The notes under the pieces were generated by a model. It saw only the letters and a list, made by a program, of their open reading frames with translations. It did not search any database and had not been told where the DNA came from. A program made the position numbers and the translations under genes. From CBDBND01 sp965262665 (GTDB lineage Bacteria; Pseudomonadota; Alphaproteobacteria; Rhodospirillales; Rhodospirillaceae): 64,000 nt of DNA. This document shows positions 16,713-26,800 of this stretch, one piece after another; within the stretch, counting starts at the first letter, position 1, and each line of letters opens with the position of its first letter. The stretch is from the NCBI GenBank assembly GCA_965262665.1, contig CBDHFR010000004.1, positions 3,596,001 to 3,660,000 of the forward strand, written 5' to 3'.

Positions 16713-19463
16713 ATGCTCGGTGCTCTCACCAAACGCCTGTTTGGGACACCCAACGACCGTATCATCAAGCAGCTCCAACCCATTGTGGATGCCGTCAATG
16801 CACTCGAGCCTGAAGTTCAGGCCCTTGACGACGATGCCCTGCGGGCACGGACGGATTGGCTGAAGTCCCGTTTCGCCGATGGCGAGACGCTGGACGATCT
16901 TCTGGTGGAGGCCTTCGCCACTGTCCGGGAAGCGGCAATCAGAACATTGGGTCAGCGGCATTTCGATGTGCAAATCATGGGTGGGGCCATCCTTCATCAC
17001 GGTCAAATTTCCGAGATGGGCACAGGGGAAGGTAAAACTCTTGTGGCTACGATGCCCGTTTATCTCAACGCGCTCCAAGGCGACGGAGTGCACGTCATCA
17101 CCGTCAATGATTATTTGGCTAGCCGTGATGCCGACTGGATGGGTCAGATCTATCGGTTTCTCGGTCTCACCGTTGGATGCATTCAATCAAATTTGGATGA
17201 CCACAGCCGTCGTTTCGCTTATGCCTGCGATGTCACTTACGGAACCAACAACGAATTTGGGTTCGATTATCTTCGCGACAATATGAAATATGCCATCTTG
17301 GACATGGTTCAACGCGAATTTAACTTCGCCATTGTCGATGAGGTGGATTCAATCCTCATTGATGAAGCGCGAACACCGCTCATCATTTCAGGGAGGGCGG
17401 AAGATCGAACCGACCTCTACGAAAAGGTCGACAAAATCATTCCCCTACTCGTCGAAGAGGATTACCAGAAAGACGAAAAAGCAAGATCCATCACTCTGAC
17501 GGATGAAGGTGCGGAGCACGCCGAGGAACTCTTGCGTGAACGCGGCATTTTGACCGAGGGGACAATGTATGACCTGCACAATATTACCCTCATCCATCAC
17601 GTCAATCAGGGTCTTCGCGCCCATCACATGTTTCAAAAGAACGTGCACTATTTGGTAAAAGACGACGGGGTATATTTAATCGACGAATTTACCGGCCGCA
17701 TTATGGAAGGGCGCCGACTGTCCGACGGTCTGCACCAAGCCCTTGAAGCGCGAGAGGGAGTAACTGTCCAAAACGATAACCAAACGCTCGCTTCGGTAAC
17801 TTATCAAAACTACTTCCGTATGTATCCAAAACTGGCGGGCATGACCGGTACTGCCATGACCGAAGAGGAGGAATTCCAACAGATTTACGGTCTGGATGTC
17901 GTTGCCATTCCGTCCAATCTGCCACTGGTTCGCGATGATATGGACGACGTGGTCTACCGTACGGCCGATGAAAAAAATGAAGCAATCATTGAACTCATCA
18001 AAGAATGCCATAACCGTAACCAACCGGTTCTGGTGGGAACCGTGTCTATCGAAAAATCGGAACAATTGGCCGAAATCCTGAAGAAAACTGGAAATATAGA
18101 AGCCGAAGTACTCAATGCCAAACAACACGAACGTGAAGCGCACATCATTGCTCAGGCCGGCATTCCCGGATCCGTGACCATAGCCACCAACATGGCTGGT
18201 CGCGGAACGGATATTCAACTCGGCGGAAACGTCGACTTCATGATTCAAGATGAGGAGAACAAGAAGGGGCGTCCTCCCACTGATAAAGAAAAGGATGAAA
18301 TTCGGTCCCAGGTCTCCGAGCGCAAGCAAATTACCTTGGACGCTGGTGGTCTATTCGTTCTCGGTACGGAGCGGCACGAAAGCCGGCGCATAGACAATCA
18401 ATTGCGGGGACGGTCTGGCCGCCAGGGTGACCCAGGCGCATCAAAGTTTTTTCTTTCTCTTCAAGATGATCTGATGCGCATCTTCGGGTCCGAACGCATG
18501 GACGGCATGCTGCAACGGTTGGGGTTGGAACACGGTGAGGCGATCATTCATCCGTGGATCAATAAAGCCATTGAGAAAGCCCAGCAAAAAGTAGAAGCAC
18601 GTAACTTCGATATTCGTAAGAACCTTCTCCAGTACGATGACGTCATGAACGACCAGCGCAAAGTGATCTTCGATCAGCGTAAAGAGGTGATGTCGGCCGA
18701 CGACATCTCTGAGTACGTTGTCGACATGCGTCACGAAGTCATTGAAGATCTTGTCACCAAAGCCATCCCCGAAAGGGTCATGGTTGCCCAATGGGATCTC
18801 GGGTTACTTCATGAAGAGAGTCTGCGTCTAATGGGTCTGGATTTGCCGTTTCCGGCTTGGGCGGAGGAAGAAGGCATTGCCGATGAGGAAATCCGCGAAC
18901 GTATGACCGAAGAGTCAGATCGTAAAATGGCGGAGAAGACGGCAAACATCGGACCGGACATTATGAGGCGAGTGGAAAAGAGTCTGGTGCTGCAAATGGT
19001 CGATGCCGGCTGGCGCGACCATCTTCAGCAATTGGATCACTTGCGCGGCTCCATTGGTCTCCGGTCCTATGCTCAAAAACAACCGCTTCTTGAGTACCAG
19101 AAAGAGTCCTTCCAGATGTTCCAGGTGATGCTGGAATCCTTGCGGGAGCGGGTTACCGAAATCCTGACCCGGGTGGAAATTCAAGTGGAACCGCCGCCCG
19201 AAGATCTCAAGCCCGTCGGACCCAAGGGACTACAACTGGGGCGGGGGCCGACACCGGAGGAGGCCGAGGCCCGTCAGCGCCGGATCGAGGAAATTGGTCG
19301 CCAGCGATCGATGCCGCGTATACGCCCTGAGGAGCGCAATCCGAACGACCCCACGACCTGGGGCAAAGTCGCCCGAAATGAGCCCTGCCCCTGCGGTTCA
19401 GGCAAAAAATACAAGCATTGTCATGGACTTATGGGTGCCCAGACGGAAACTGAAAAGGTATGA
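16713..19463 (+). CDS. secA: Preprotein translocase ATPase SecA
   Basis: 916 aa, full length. The motor that drives unfolded preproteins through SecYEG. Walker A MGTGEGKTL (residues 102-110), Walker B/DEAD box VDEVDSILIDEARTPL, preprotein-binding domain, second helicase domain with TIATNMAGRGTDIQLGG and GRSGRQGDPG, helical scaffold (WRDHLQQLDHLRGSIGLRSYAQKQP) and the C-terminal zinc/SecB-binding motif NEPCPCGSGKKYKHCHG. Start ATG in 'ggtttatatgctcgg'. It is the best marker for an ordinary chromosomal location of this block. Confidence 0.99.
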   Translation: MLGALTKRLFGTPNDRIIKQLQPIVDAVNALEPEVQALDDDALRARTDWLKSRFADGETLDDLLVEAFATVREAAIRTLGQRHFDVQIMGGAILHHGQISEMGTGEGKTLVATMPVYLNALQGDGVHVITVNDYLASRDADWMGQIYRFLGLTVGCIQSNLDDHSRRFAYACDVTYGTNNEFGFDYLRDNMKYAILDMVQREFNFAIVDEVDSILIDEARTPLIISGRAEDRTDLYEKVDKIIPLLVEEDYQKDEKARSITLTDEGAEHAEELLRERGILTEGTMYDLHNITLIHHVNQGLRAHHMFQKNVHYLVKDDGVYLIDEFTGRIMEGRRLSDGLHQALEAREGVTVQNDNQTLASVTYQNYFRMYPKLAGMTGTAMTEEEEFQQIYGLDVVAIPSNLPLVRDDMDDVVYRTADEKNEAIIELIKECHNRNQPVLVGTVSIEKSEQLAEILKKTGNIEAEVLNAKQHEREAHIIAQAGIPGSVTIATNMAGRGTDIQLGGNVDFMIQDEENKKGRPPTDKEKDEIRSQVSERKQITLDAGGLFVLGTERHESRRIDNQLRGRSGRQGDPGASKFFLSLQDDLMRIFGSERMDGMLQRLGLEHGEAIIHPWINKAIEKAQQKVEARNFDIRKNLLQYDDVMNDQRKVIFDQRKEVMSADDISEYVVDMRHEVIEDLVTKAIPERVMVAQWDLGLLHEESLRLMGLDLPFPAWAEEEGIADEEIRERMTEESDRKMAEKTANIGPDIMRRVEKSLVLQMVDAGWRDHLQQLDHLRGSIGLRSYAQKQPLLEYQKESFQMFQVMLESLRERVTEILTRVEIQVEPPPEDLKPVGPKGLQLGRGPTPEEAEARQRRIEEIGRQRSMPRIRPEERNPNDPTTWGKVARNEPCPCGSGKKYKHCHGLMGAQTETEKV

Positions 19464-19573
19464 AACTTTTTGCTGTCTTCAGGCGTTTTTGACTTAGGAC
19501 ACCTAAACACTTAGGTTTAGTACAACCATTAGGGCTGGCGCCCCGAACCCCGTAATCCTGCACGGAGAAGAAC

Positions 19574-19795
19574 ATGGCCATAGAACCCACCCTGGAATCA
19601 GCGGTCACCGCCCAACGCGCCAATCTTCTTAACAATATCGGCAATTCGGCCCAGGGCAGCCAAGCCACGGCCAATCAAACGGCTGTGAACAACGTTTCGG
19701 ATCAGGTTCAAGGAAGCCGGGATGACGACGATGAAGAAGATCGCCGTTCACGGCCGCCACCGGGACGGGGCGACCATTTGGATATTTCTATCTAG
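19574..19795 (+). CDS. Hypothetical small acidic-tailed protein, 73 aa
   Basis: Not recognised. ATG 19574 follows GGAGAAG. Residues 1-45 are Ala/Asn/Gln-rich (LESAVTAQRANLLNNIGNSAQG), then SRDDDDEEDRRSRPPPGRGDH, an acidic then basic/proline tail. No membrane segment. The Ala/Gln helix resembles small flagellar/putative-motility proteins, but this is weak. Lies 110 bp after secA. Confidence 0.5.
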   Translation: MAIEPTLESAVTAQRANLLNNIGNSAQGSQATANQTAVNNVSDQVQGSRDDDDEEDRRSRPPPGRGDHLDISI

Positions 19796-19813
19796 GGCAT
19801 TTCCCTAACGCTA

Positions 19814-20234
19814 GAGCGTTTCCGCGGTTGAATGAATCAAAATTTTGTTGTCATGGTCTTGGCGGACTGATTCGATAGCCGCTTTGGCGGGGGCATCGTG
19901 GCTGTATCGGAAGACCTGCGTATTCGTTTGGCGAGGAAAGTGGCGTCGGGCATGTCGCGCCGTCAGGCGGCGGCCCTTTTTGAGGTGAGCGCAAGCTCGG
20001 CGGTGCGGGATGGCGGGCGATATGAAGACGAGGGGACTGTCGCGGTCAAACCACGGCCGTCGCGCCAGCGCCGTCTTGATCCTTGACGGCGAGGATATCC
20101 TGCGCTGGATTAAGGAGACGCCAGACCCGACACTGCAAGAGCTGTCTGAGCGTCTGGACGAAGTTCACCAAGTGATTGCGCCGACTTCGACGATTAATGA
20201 CTGGTTCCGCGCGCGCAAGATCAGCTTTAAAAAA
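19814..20234 (+). pseudogene. IS630-type transposase, N-terminal fragment (IS630-a)
   Basis: The end GAGCGTTTCC lies after TA at 19812-19813, as expected for IS630. Transposase codons start at 19898: VSEDLRIRLARKVASGMSRRQAAALFEVSASSAVR (HTH), then a frameshift near 20010, then LQELSERLDEVHQVIAPTST and FRARKISFKK, where the IS1595-type element begins. The downstream half is not on the other side of that element, so the locus was rearranged after insertion. Not functional. Confidence 0.75.
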
Positions 20235-20305
20235 GGGAATTATAACTTAATATTGACTTTCTGAGCCCCGCCTGTTATACATAAATCATTGAAAGGCAGG
20301 GACAA

Positions 20306-21244
20306 ATGGCACATCCAGCCCCCGGAAAATCAGACCGCAAAGGCATCACGATGATAGAGCTTTGCGACATGTTCCCCGATGAAGACACAGCCCGTGCATG
20401 GTTTGAATCTCGTCTCTGGGCCGATGGCCGTTACTGCCCACACTGTGGCAGTATAAAGACACACGAAGCCAGTCACAACAACATGCCGTACCGCTGCACC
20501 GATTGCCGGGCCTACTTCTCGGTCAAGACCGGCACCGCCATGCACGATTCCAGGATTCCCCTGCGGAAATGGGTCTTTGCGATCTACTTGCACCTGACCA
20601 GTCTCAAGGGCGTGTCGAGCATGAAACTCCATAGGGATATCGGGGTATCCCAGAAAACCGCTTGGTACATGCTCCAGCGTATCCGCCAGGCATGGAGCGC
20701 TGGCGCTCTTGAGCAGTTTGTAGGCCCGGTGGAGGTCGATGAAACCTATCTCGGTGGCAAAGAGACCAACAAGCATGCCAGCAAGAAGCTGAGGGCCGGT
20801 CGCGGCACGGTTGGTAAGGCCGCCATTGTGGGCGCAAAGGATCGCAAGACGAATAAGGTCAAAGCCAAGGTGGTTGGCACGACAGACGCTAAAACTCTGC
20901 AAGCCTTTGTCCTGGCTGTCGCGCTGGGTGGGGCCACGGTCTACACCGACGATGCGGGCGCATACAAAGGCATGAAGGGCGTCGAACACCAGAGCGTCAA
21001 ACATAGCGTAGGCGAGTACGTCTCAGGGATGGCGAGCACCCAAGGTATTGAGTCCTTTTGGGCCATGCTGAAACGGGCGCACAAAGGCACGTATCACAAG
21101 ATGAGCGCCAAGCACTTACAGCGGTACGTCAACGAGTTCTCAGGCCGCCACAACGTGCGCGGACTGGATACCGCCGACCAAATGAACCGCGTTGCCCACG
21201 GCTTGGCCGGGAAGCGGTTGAGCTACAAGGACCTGACCGCCTGA
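20306..21244 (+). CDS. IS1595-family transposase
   Basis: 312 aa. N-terminal zinc ribbon YCPHCGS..YRCTDCRAYFSVKTGT (residues 41-75), then the ISXO2-like DDE/N domain: VEVDETYLGGKE (first Asp), TVYTDDAGAYKGM (second Asp), GIESFWAMLKRAHKGTYHKMSAKHLQRYVNEFSGRHN (third acidic residue and the typical C-terminal signature). Start ATG 20306 after GGCAGGGAC. Intact in both copies. Confidence 0.95.
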   Translation: MAHPAPGKSDRKGITMIELCDMFPDEDTARAWFESRLWADGRYCPHCGSIKTHEASHNNMPYRCTDCRAYFSVKTGTAMHDSRIPLRKWVFAIYLHLTSLKGVSSMKLHRDIGVSQKTAWYMLQRIRQAWSAGALEQFVGPVEVDETYLGGKETNKHASKKLRAGRGTVGKAAIVGAKDRKTNKVKAKVVGTTDAKTLQAFVLAVALGGATVYTDDAGAYKGMKGVEHQSVKHSVGEYVSGMASTQGIESFWAMLKRAHKGTYHKMSAKHLQRYVNEFSGRHNVRGLDTADQMNRVAHGLAGKRLSYKDLTA

Positions 21245-21343
21245 ACGAGAGCCGGTCAACCGGCCACCCCTCTCCAGATCAGCTTGATTTTACCGTGGCG
21301 AATGTATAGATTTCCTGGGTGCTTACAGGCAGGAGAATCCAAG

Positions 21344-21781
21344 ATGTCGCTCTCCAAAGAGAGAAGTGTCGTGCTGTCCGAACTAAGCGAACAGCGTGAC
21401 AAAACCAAACGCCAGATCATTTCCTTTCAAAGCCGGGTCGAAAGGCTCAAACAGCAGTTGATCGGAATCGAGACCTGCATCAACGCGGTCGGTGGTGATG
21501 CGCCCCAAAGGGCCAACGGATCGGTGAAGCAAGTAATCCTCGACAAACTGAAGGAGGCCGGTTCTCACGGCCTAACTGTCGGTGAAGCCATCCGGTCTGC
21601 GGAAGAACGGTGTGAGGGCCTTAATCCAAGCTCCATCTCCGCATATCTGAGTACGTTCAAAACGGACGGCATCGTCAAATATGCCGACGAAAGGTATTAT
21701 TTGCCGGAATTTTATCCGAACCGCATTGTTGGGGAAGTGACGTATATTGATACAAAAGGGGTGAAGATCGTAAAAAGATGA
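21344..21781 (+). CDS. Passenger coiled-coil / winged-helix protein of the IS1595 element
   Basis: 145 aa from ATG 21344, preceded by AGGAGAATCC; an upstream in-frame start lacks an RBS. Residues 1-50 form a coiled coil (LSELSEQRDKTKRQIISFQ, RVERLKQQLIGIETCI). Residues 58-115 read as a winged helix (VKQVILDKLKEAGSHGLTVGE, LNPSSISAYLSTFKTDGIVK), followed by a small beta C-terminus. IS1595 elements are known to carry passenger genes; a DNA-binding passenger may regulate transposition or the host. Identical copy at 30523-30960. Confidence 0.75.
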   Translation: MSLSKERSVVLSELSEQRDKTKRQIISFQSRVERLKQQLIGIETCINAVGGDAPQRANGSVKQVILDKLKEAGSHGLTVGEAIRSAEERCEGLNPSSISAYLSTFKTDGIVKYADERYYLPEFYPNRIVGEVTYIDTKGVKIVKR

Positions 21782-21812
21782 GGCCCCGGAACGACAGTTC
21801 CAGGGCCTCATC
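21777..21812 (+). other. Perfect stem-loop between passenger gene and tRNA
   Basis: GATGAGGCCC(c)GGAAC-gaca-GTTCC(a)GGGCCTCATC: a 15-bp stem with one C/A bulge pair and a 4-nt loop, starting at the stop codon of the passenger gene and ending 1 nt before the tRNA. It has no T-tract, so it looks more like an RNA-processing or anti-readthrough structure than an intrinsic terminator. Confidence 0.7.
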
Positions 21813-21813
21813 T

Positions 21814-21888
21814 GCGGGTGTAGCTCAATGGTAGAGCAATAGGGTTCCCACCTTGTAGATGTCGGTTCAATTCCGTCCACCCGCTCCA
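21814..21888 (+). tRNA. tRNA-Gly-like gene inside the IS1595 element
   Basis: Acceptor stem GCGGGTG/CACCCGC, discriminator T and an encoded CCA, D-arm GCTC-AATGGTA-GAGC, T-arm with TTCAATT loop: a clear tRNA-Gly scaffold. The anticodon arm ATAGG-GTTCCCA-CCTTG puts UCC in the anticodon (CCC if the loop is shifted by one), but the outer two stem pairs do not match and one T-stem pair is T-T. It is either a divergent or a decaying tRNA-Gly. Confidence 0.7.
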
Positions 21889-22192
21889 AATGGTCTGATG
21901 CCGGTGCTTACAGGCAATCCGATGTCTGACCATTCACATTCAAAGTTCTAGAGCTTGCTAATCTAGGTCAAGTTATTAGCGTAGGTCGTCTAAGCCCTAG
22001 GCGTACGCCATGGCAAGTCTTAAGGTTTCCAGCAACCGTTGCGAGTCAAGCAAGAGGGTCAGGGGGCCGGATATCTAGTTTTAGCGGGAAAATTCACGGG
22101 CGATCCGACATGGGGTCACTCGTGCGTGTTGTTGGCAGCGATGAGAGGATGAGTTAAGCTGGGGATATAGTCAATATTAAGTTATAATTCCC
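21889..22192. other. Noncoding 3' region of the IS1595 element
   Basis: 304 bp from the tRNA to the right terminal repeat; no ORF or clear structure. It includes a second 'ggtgcttacaggca', matching the sequence ahead of the passenger gene's RBS (about 21319-21332), an internal direct repeat that could mark the ends of the inserted passenger module. Confidence 0.45.
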
Positions 22193-22262
22193 TTTTTTTA
22201 AGCAGCCGGTTCTCCAGCGTCAGGTCGGCAACCAACTCCTTCATGTCACGCATCTCGCGGCG
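22193..22262 (-). pseudogene. IS3-type orfA, C-terminal fragment
   Basis: On the minus strand: SSEVKELRREMRDMKELVADLTLENRLLKK, the C-terminal leucine-zipper end of the OrfA type found intact at 44866-45240. It is cut by the IS1595 element exactly in the A7 run after LLKK and by the IS110-type element upstream. Part of the same IS3 as 23345-23614. Confidence 0.8.
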
Positions 22263-23109
22263 CAGCTCTTTGACTTCGCTCGAGGAGGCCCTGGGCCACC
22301 AAGTCCGGATCATCAGCCCTCAATATGTGAAGCCATTCGTGCGTCGCCAGAAGAATGACGGCAACGATGCCGAGGCAATCTGCACGGCAGCCCGCCAAGC
22401 TCACATGCGTTTCGTGCCAAAGAAGACGATCGAGCAGCAAGACATCCAAGCCCTGCATCGCGCGCGTCAACGCATGGTCAACCACCGAACCGCCGTGGTC
22501 AGCCAGATCCGCGGCCTCTTGCTCGACCGCGGCATCGCCTTCCCCAAGAGCATCACCCGGGCACGGCGCATGATCCCGGAGATCCTCGGTGACGTCGACA
22601 ACGAGCTCACCGCCTTGGCGCGTGAGGCCATCGGTGAGCTCCATGATCTGTTCATTGATCTCGATCGTCGGATCGCGTCCTTCGACAAGAAGATCGACCG
22701 CGTCTGCCGCATTAACGAGGCTTACCAGAGGATCGCCAAGATCAAGGGCGTCGGCCCGAAGACCGCCACCGCCATCATCGCCGCCATTGGAGACGGGTCC
22801 GAGTTCAAGAACGGCCGGCACCTCTCAGCCTGGGTTGGCTTGGTCCCGCGTCAACATTCGAGCGGCGAGCGGACCGTGCTGCTCGGCATCTCCAAACGTG
22901 GCAGCCAGCACTTGAGAAGCCTGCTGGTGCATGGTGCCCGCACCGTCGTGCGCACGGCGGCCAGAAAGACAGACCCGTTCAATGCGTGGGTCAACAAGCT
23001 TCACGAGCGGCGTGGCTTCAACCGGGCCACGGTTGCCGTCGCCAATAAGAACGCACGGATTATCTGGGCCGTGCTTCGAAGTGGCGAGGTCTACCACACC
23101 GCTCATTGA
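22263..23109 (+). pseudogene. IS110/IS1111-type transposase, 5'-truncated
   Basis: The frame is open from 22243 but IS110 residues begin at LGHQVRIISPQYVKPFVRRQKNDGNDAEAI, i.e. within the DEDD domain; roughly the first 60-70 residues, with the first catalytic Asp, are missing. The rest is complete: IKGVGPKTATAIIAAIGDG, AWVGLVPRQHSSG, LLGISKRGSQHLRSLLVHGAR (the Ser of the Tnp20 domain). RQHSSGxxxxLLGISKRG is typical of the IS1111 subgroup. About 235 bp of noncoding DNA to the junction at about 23344 would be where IS1111-type elements encode the bridge RNA. Confidence 0.85.
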
Positions 23110-23344
23110 AGGCCTGCCACCAAGTTGCGAGATGATGGAGAAATGAACTGCACAGGTCGGACCGGCGTACCACGAGCCTGAGTATTACAGGGGGCCCAAG
23201 AGGCCTACCAGCTGTAGAGGCGGGTGCGCGCGGATTCCCCATTTGGGCACACCGGACCAACCCGGAAGATGCCGGATAGATGTTTGCAACTGACCCAAGC
23301 CGTTCATCTCAATATCCCTTGCAACGGGAGAGCCGTCCATAGAT

Positions 23345-23614
23345 GTAATACAGACTCTCGGCGATCCCCTCACGGCGGCACAGCTCGGAAATGCTGTCCT
23401 CGCCACGCAGACCTGCCAGGACAATCCGGATCTTCTCCTCAGCCGAATACTGCTTGCGCGTCTTGCGTCGGATATCCCGCACCGCCTGTTCGGCGCTGTC
23501 TCTTGTATCCATCGATTTCTGCCTCATCTTCGTTTCCTTCAGTCTCTACGATGAGCCAGAAATCCTCCCTTATCAAAAACCCTCAATCTGTCCCATAGAC
23601 GCTGACGTCAGACA
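23345..23614 (-). pseudogene. IS3-type orfA N-terminal fragment and IS end
   Basis: From ATG about 23527: MRQKSMDTRDSAEQAVRDIR, KQYSAEEKIRIVLAGLRGED, CRREGIAESLYY, matching the intact OrfA at 44866. It breaks at the IS110-type insertion near 23345. The IS end TGTCTGACGTCAGCG (minus strand, outer base 23614) is the same as the left end of the intact IS3 at 44780. Confidence 0.85.
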
Positions 23615-23745
23615 GGTGGCTGCCATCCGGACTATAAATCGAATGGCGCCATTCGGAGATACAAAGTTTTCGAAAGGGGCAACTATTCCGGCGGACTTCC
23701 GTTGTCGTGCGGGTCACTTTTGGTCCTGGTTCGTCGTCTTGCCGA

Positions 23746-23772
23746 CAAAAAACACCACCGTTGCGGCGGTGT
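23746..23772 (-). terminator. Rho-independent terminator of the autotransporter gene
   Basis: On the minus strand ACACCGCCGCAACGGTGGTGT then TTTTTTG: the 8-bp stem ACACCGCC/GGTGGTGT (one G-T pair), loop GCAAC, U-tract. It is about 100 bp after the stop of the autotransporter. The remaining 23615-23873 contains no gene. Confidence 0.75.
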
Positions 23773-23873
23773 CCCGGGCCAATTACGTCGTGTTACGAAG
23801 CTGTGAAGTGCAATTTTTGTCTGCTCGGATGAACTAGATTCAATGTGATCTGACAATGCCCTCAAACAGGCTC

Positions 23874-26800
23874 CTAGAACCGAAGGGCGCCACGCGCCAT
23901 TAGGGTATACGCCGCCGCAGCTGCAGGGTATTCACGACGCTCAGTCTCCAAACTCACGGTACCAGACCGCCCCAACGCCAAACGGCTACCTAATCCATAA
24001 CCACGGGCGTCACGGCTGTCCAGGCTCATCTTCCCGTAGGGGATCAGTATGCCCAGGTCGCGAATCACAAGAAAACCATAGGCGACTTCAGCATCCAGTC
24101 GCGTTGCTGATGGTTCACGTAAAGCAAGTTCCGTATTATTGCCTTCCCACAACCGTTGCACGCTGCTCGCGGTATCTCCCCAACTCTGCGTGACGCCCAC
24201 TGAAGGGCCCACGCCGTACACGCCTGGATCATACCGAAACCGCGCGCCGAAGCCCCATTCGCGTGGCAGGCCTCTCTCTTGCAATGGAAGCCAGCGTCCG
24301 TATATCTCTGTGTTGAACCCATGCTCAATATTCTTGTAACGCAGACCCCCGCCAACTTCCAGACTAGCGCCGGTCTCTCCGTCGCCGCCGTCGTAGCGAA
24401 AACCCAATTCCCCCCAAGGAGTGAATAGGCCGACGTCAGGAATCAAGTGAGTCTGGTTGGCCTCAGTTGCAAGACGCAATTGTTGCATGTCCACTGACGC
24501 CCTCTTGAACGCTGCAGCGTGGTCCGCGACATTTAGTCGGGCGATACCCCACTGACCTTTCAGAGTCAGCGTCGTGGCCCCGTGCGCCAGCAGCCTAGCC
24601 TTCACGCCCAACATTCCCGTGTGTAGCGCAGTATCGCTCTTCAGAGGCTCTTCGGCGTTTCTGTCGACGACTTTGAGCGAACCTTCCGCATGGCCAAACG
24701 TGCCCCACACCGTTAGGTCCGGCGTCACTAACCAGCCCAGATATGGGTGAACCCCGATTAGCTCTAGTTCGTATCGGCCAGCGGAATTTCTATTCTTGTT
24801 TGTATCATCAAACTTGAGAGAGCTCTTCGTCCAGGATAGGGACATTCCTGCCAACATGCTGGAACCTAGCCTTAAGTCGGCCCCGAGTTGCATGCTGGAC
24901 GCTTCGCCGTCCCAAGCTACCGTTCCATCCACGCTGTCGCTGGCAAGGTTGCGGTAATCGCCACAACCCCATGTCGCGACCTGAGACGTATTATCCTCTG
25001 CCTCCATCGATGAAACATGAAACGACGCACTGCCGAGCATCTGTTGAACAGATGGCGCCTTCCTGGCCGTCCTGGCCAATCCATGAGCGGTCGACATTTG
25101 AGACTGTGAGGTTTTGACGGAGGGCTGTGCCCTACCTCTAGAGGTGTACGACAACGCACCGTCGAAGCGGCAGTGCACGGCAGTGAAAGCTATCGCTCGC
25201 CCTACACCAACAAGGAAGGTCTGCTCAATCGGCTTTGTGCGTTGCATGTCGTCGTCGGTGATTGTTCCCGTTGCGGTGTCGTCGTCCAGCGTTGCGCCAT
25301 TCGGGTTGCTGAGCCTCACCGTAAAGGTTTCGTCCGCCTCATCGAGATCATCTTCGCGCGTTTCAACCGCTATGATCTGCCGCGTGCTGCCGGGATCAAA
25401 GGTAATCGTGCCTGCTTCCGTATCGTAGTCCTCGGCCCCGCTTGCCGTCTCGTCGGAGAAGCGGTAATCGACGGTCACGGTCTGCTCGCTGGGCGCGCTT
25501 AACGTCACCGCGAAGCGTGCTGTCTCTCCCTCGACCGCCGTCGTGTCCGCGATCGATAAAGACGGCAGCGGCGCGTCGTCGTCGGTGATTGTTCCCGTTG
25601 CGGTGTCGTCGTCCAGCGTTGCGCCATTCGGGTTGCTGAGCCTCACCGTAAAGGTTTCGTCCGCCTCATCGAGATCATCTTCGCGCGTTTCAACCGCTAT
25701 GATCTGCCGCGTGCTGCCGGGATCAAAGGTAATCGTGCCTGCTTCCGTATCGTAGTCCTCGGCCCCGCTTGCCGTCTCGTCGGAGAAGCGGTAATCGACG
25801 GTCACGGTCTGCTCGCTGGGCGCGCTTAACGTCACCGCGAAGCGTGCTGTCTCTCCCTCGACCGCCGTCGTGTCCGCGATCGATAAAGACGGCAGCGGCG
25901 CGTCGTCGTCGGTGATTGTTCCCGTTGCGGTGTCGTCGTCCAGCGTTGCGCCATTCGGGTTGCTGAGCCTCACCGTAAAGGTTTCGTCCGCCTCATCGAG
26001 ATCATCTTCGCGCGTTTCAACCGCTATGATCTGCCGCGTGCTGCCGGGATCAAAGGTAATCGTGCCTGCTTCCGTATCGTAGTCCTCGGCCCCGCTTGCC
26101 GTCTCGTCGGAGAAGCGGTAATCGACGGTCACGGTCTGCTCGCTGGGCGCGCTTAACCTCACCGCGAAGCGTGCTGTCTCTCCCTCGACCGCCGTCGTGT
26201 CCGCGATCGATAAAGACGGCAGCGGCGCGTCGTCGTCGGTGATTGTTCCCGTTGCGGTGTCGTCGTCCAGCGTTGCGCCATTCGGGTTGCTGAGCCTCAC
26301 CGTAAAGGTTTCGTCCGCCTCATCGAGATCATCTTCGCGCGTTTCAACCGCTATGATCTGCCGCGTGCTGCCGGGATCAAAGGTAATCGTGCCTGCTTCC
26401 GTATCGTAGTCCTCGGCCCCGCTTGCCGTCTCGTCGGAGAAGCGGTAATCGACGGTCACGGTCTGCTCGCTGGGCGCGCTTAACCTCACCGCGAAGCGTG
26501 CTGTCTCTCCCTCGACCGCCGTCGTGTCCGCGATCGATAAAGACGGCAGCGGCGCGTCGTCGTCGGTGATTGTTCCCGTTGCGGTGTCGTCGTCCAGCGT
26601 TGCGCCATTCGGGTTGCTGAGCCTCACCGTAAAGGTTTCGTCCGCCTCATCGAGATCATCTTCGCGCGTTTCAACCGCTATGATCTGCCGCGTGCTGCCG
26701 GGATCAAAGGTAATCGTGCCTGCTTCCGTATCGTAGTCCTCGGCCCCGCTTGCCGTCTCGTCGGAGAAGCGGTAATCGACGGTCACGGTCTGCTCGCTGG

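Larger units (their letters stand above)
20235..22192 (+). mobile_element. IS1595-family element with passengers, copy 1 (1958 bp)
   Basis: Perfect inverted ends starting GGGAATTATAACTTAATATT (24 bp in total). Identical in length, and apparently almost identical in sequence, to the inverted copy at 30112-32069. It carries a transposase, a winged-helix passenger gene, a strong stem-loop and a tRNA-Gly-like gene. The flanks here are different genes (IS630-a left, IS3 orfA right) and there is no 8-bp direct repeat, unlike copy 2, so this copy took part in a rearrangement. Confidence 0.92.
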
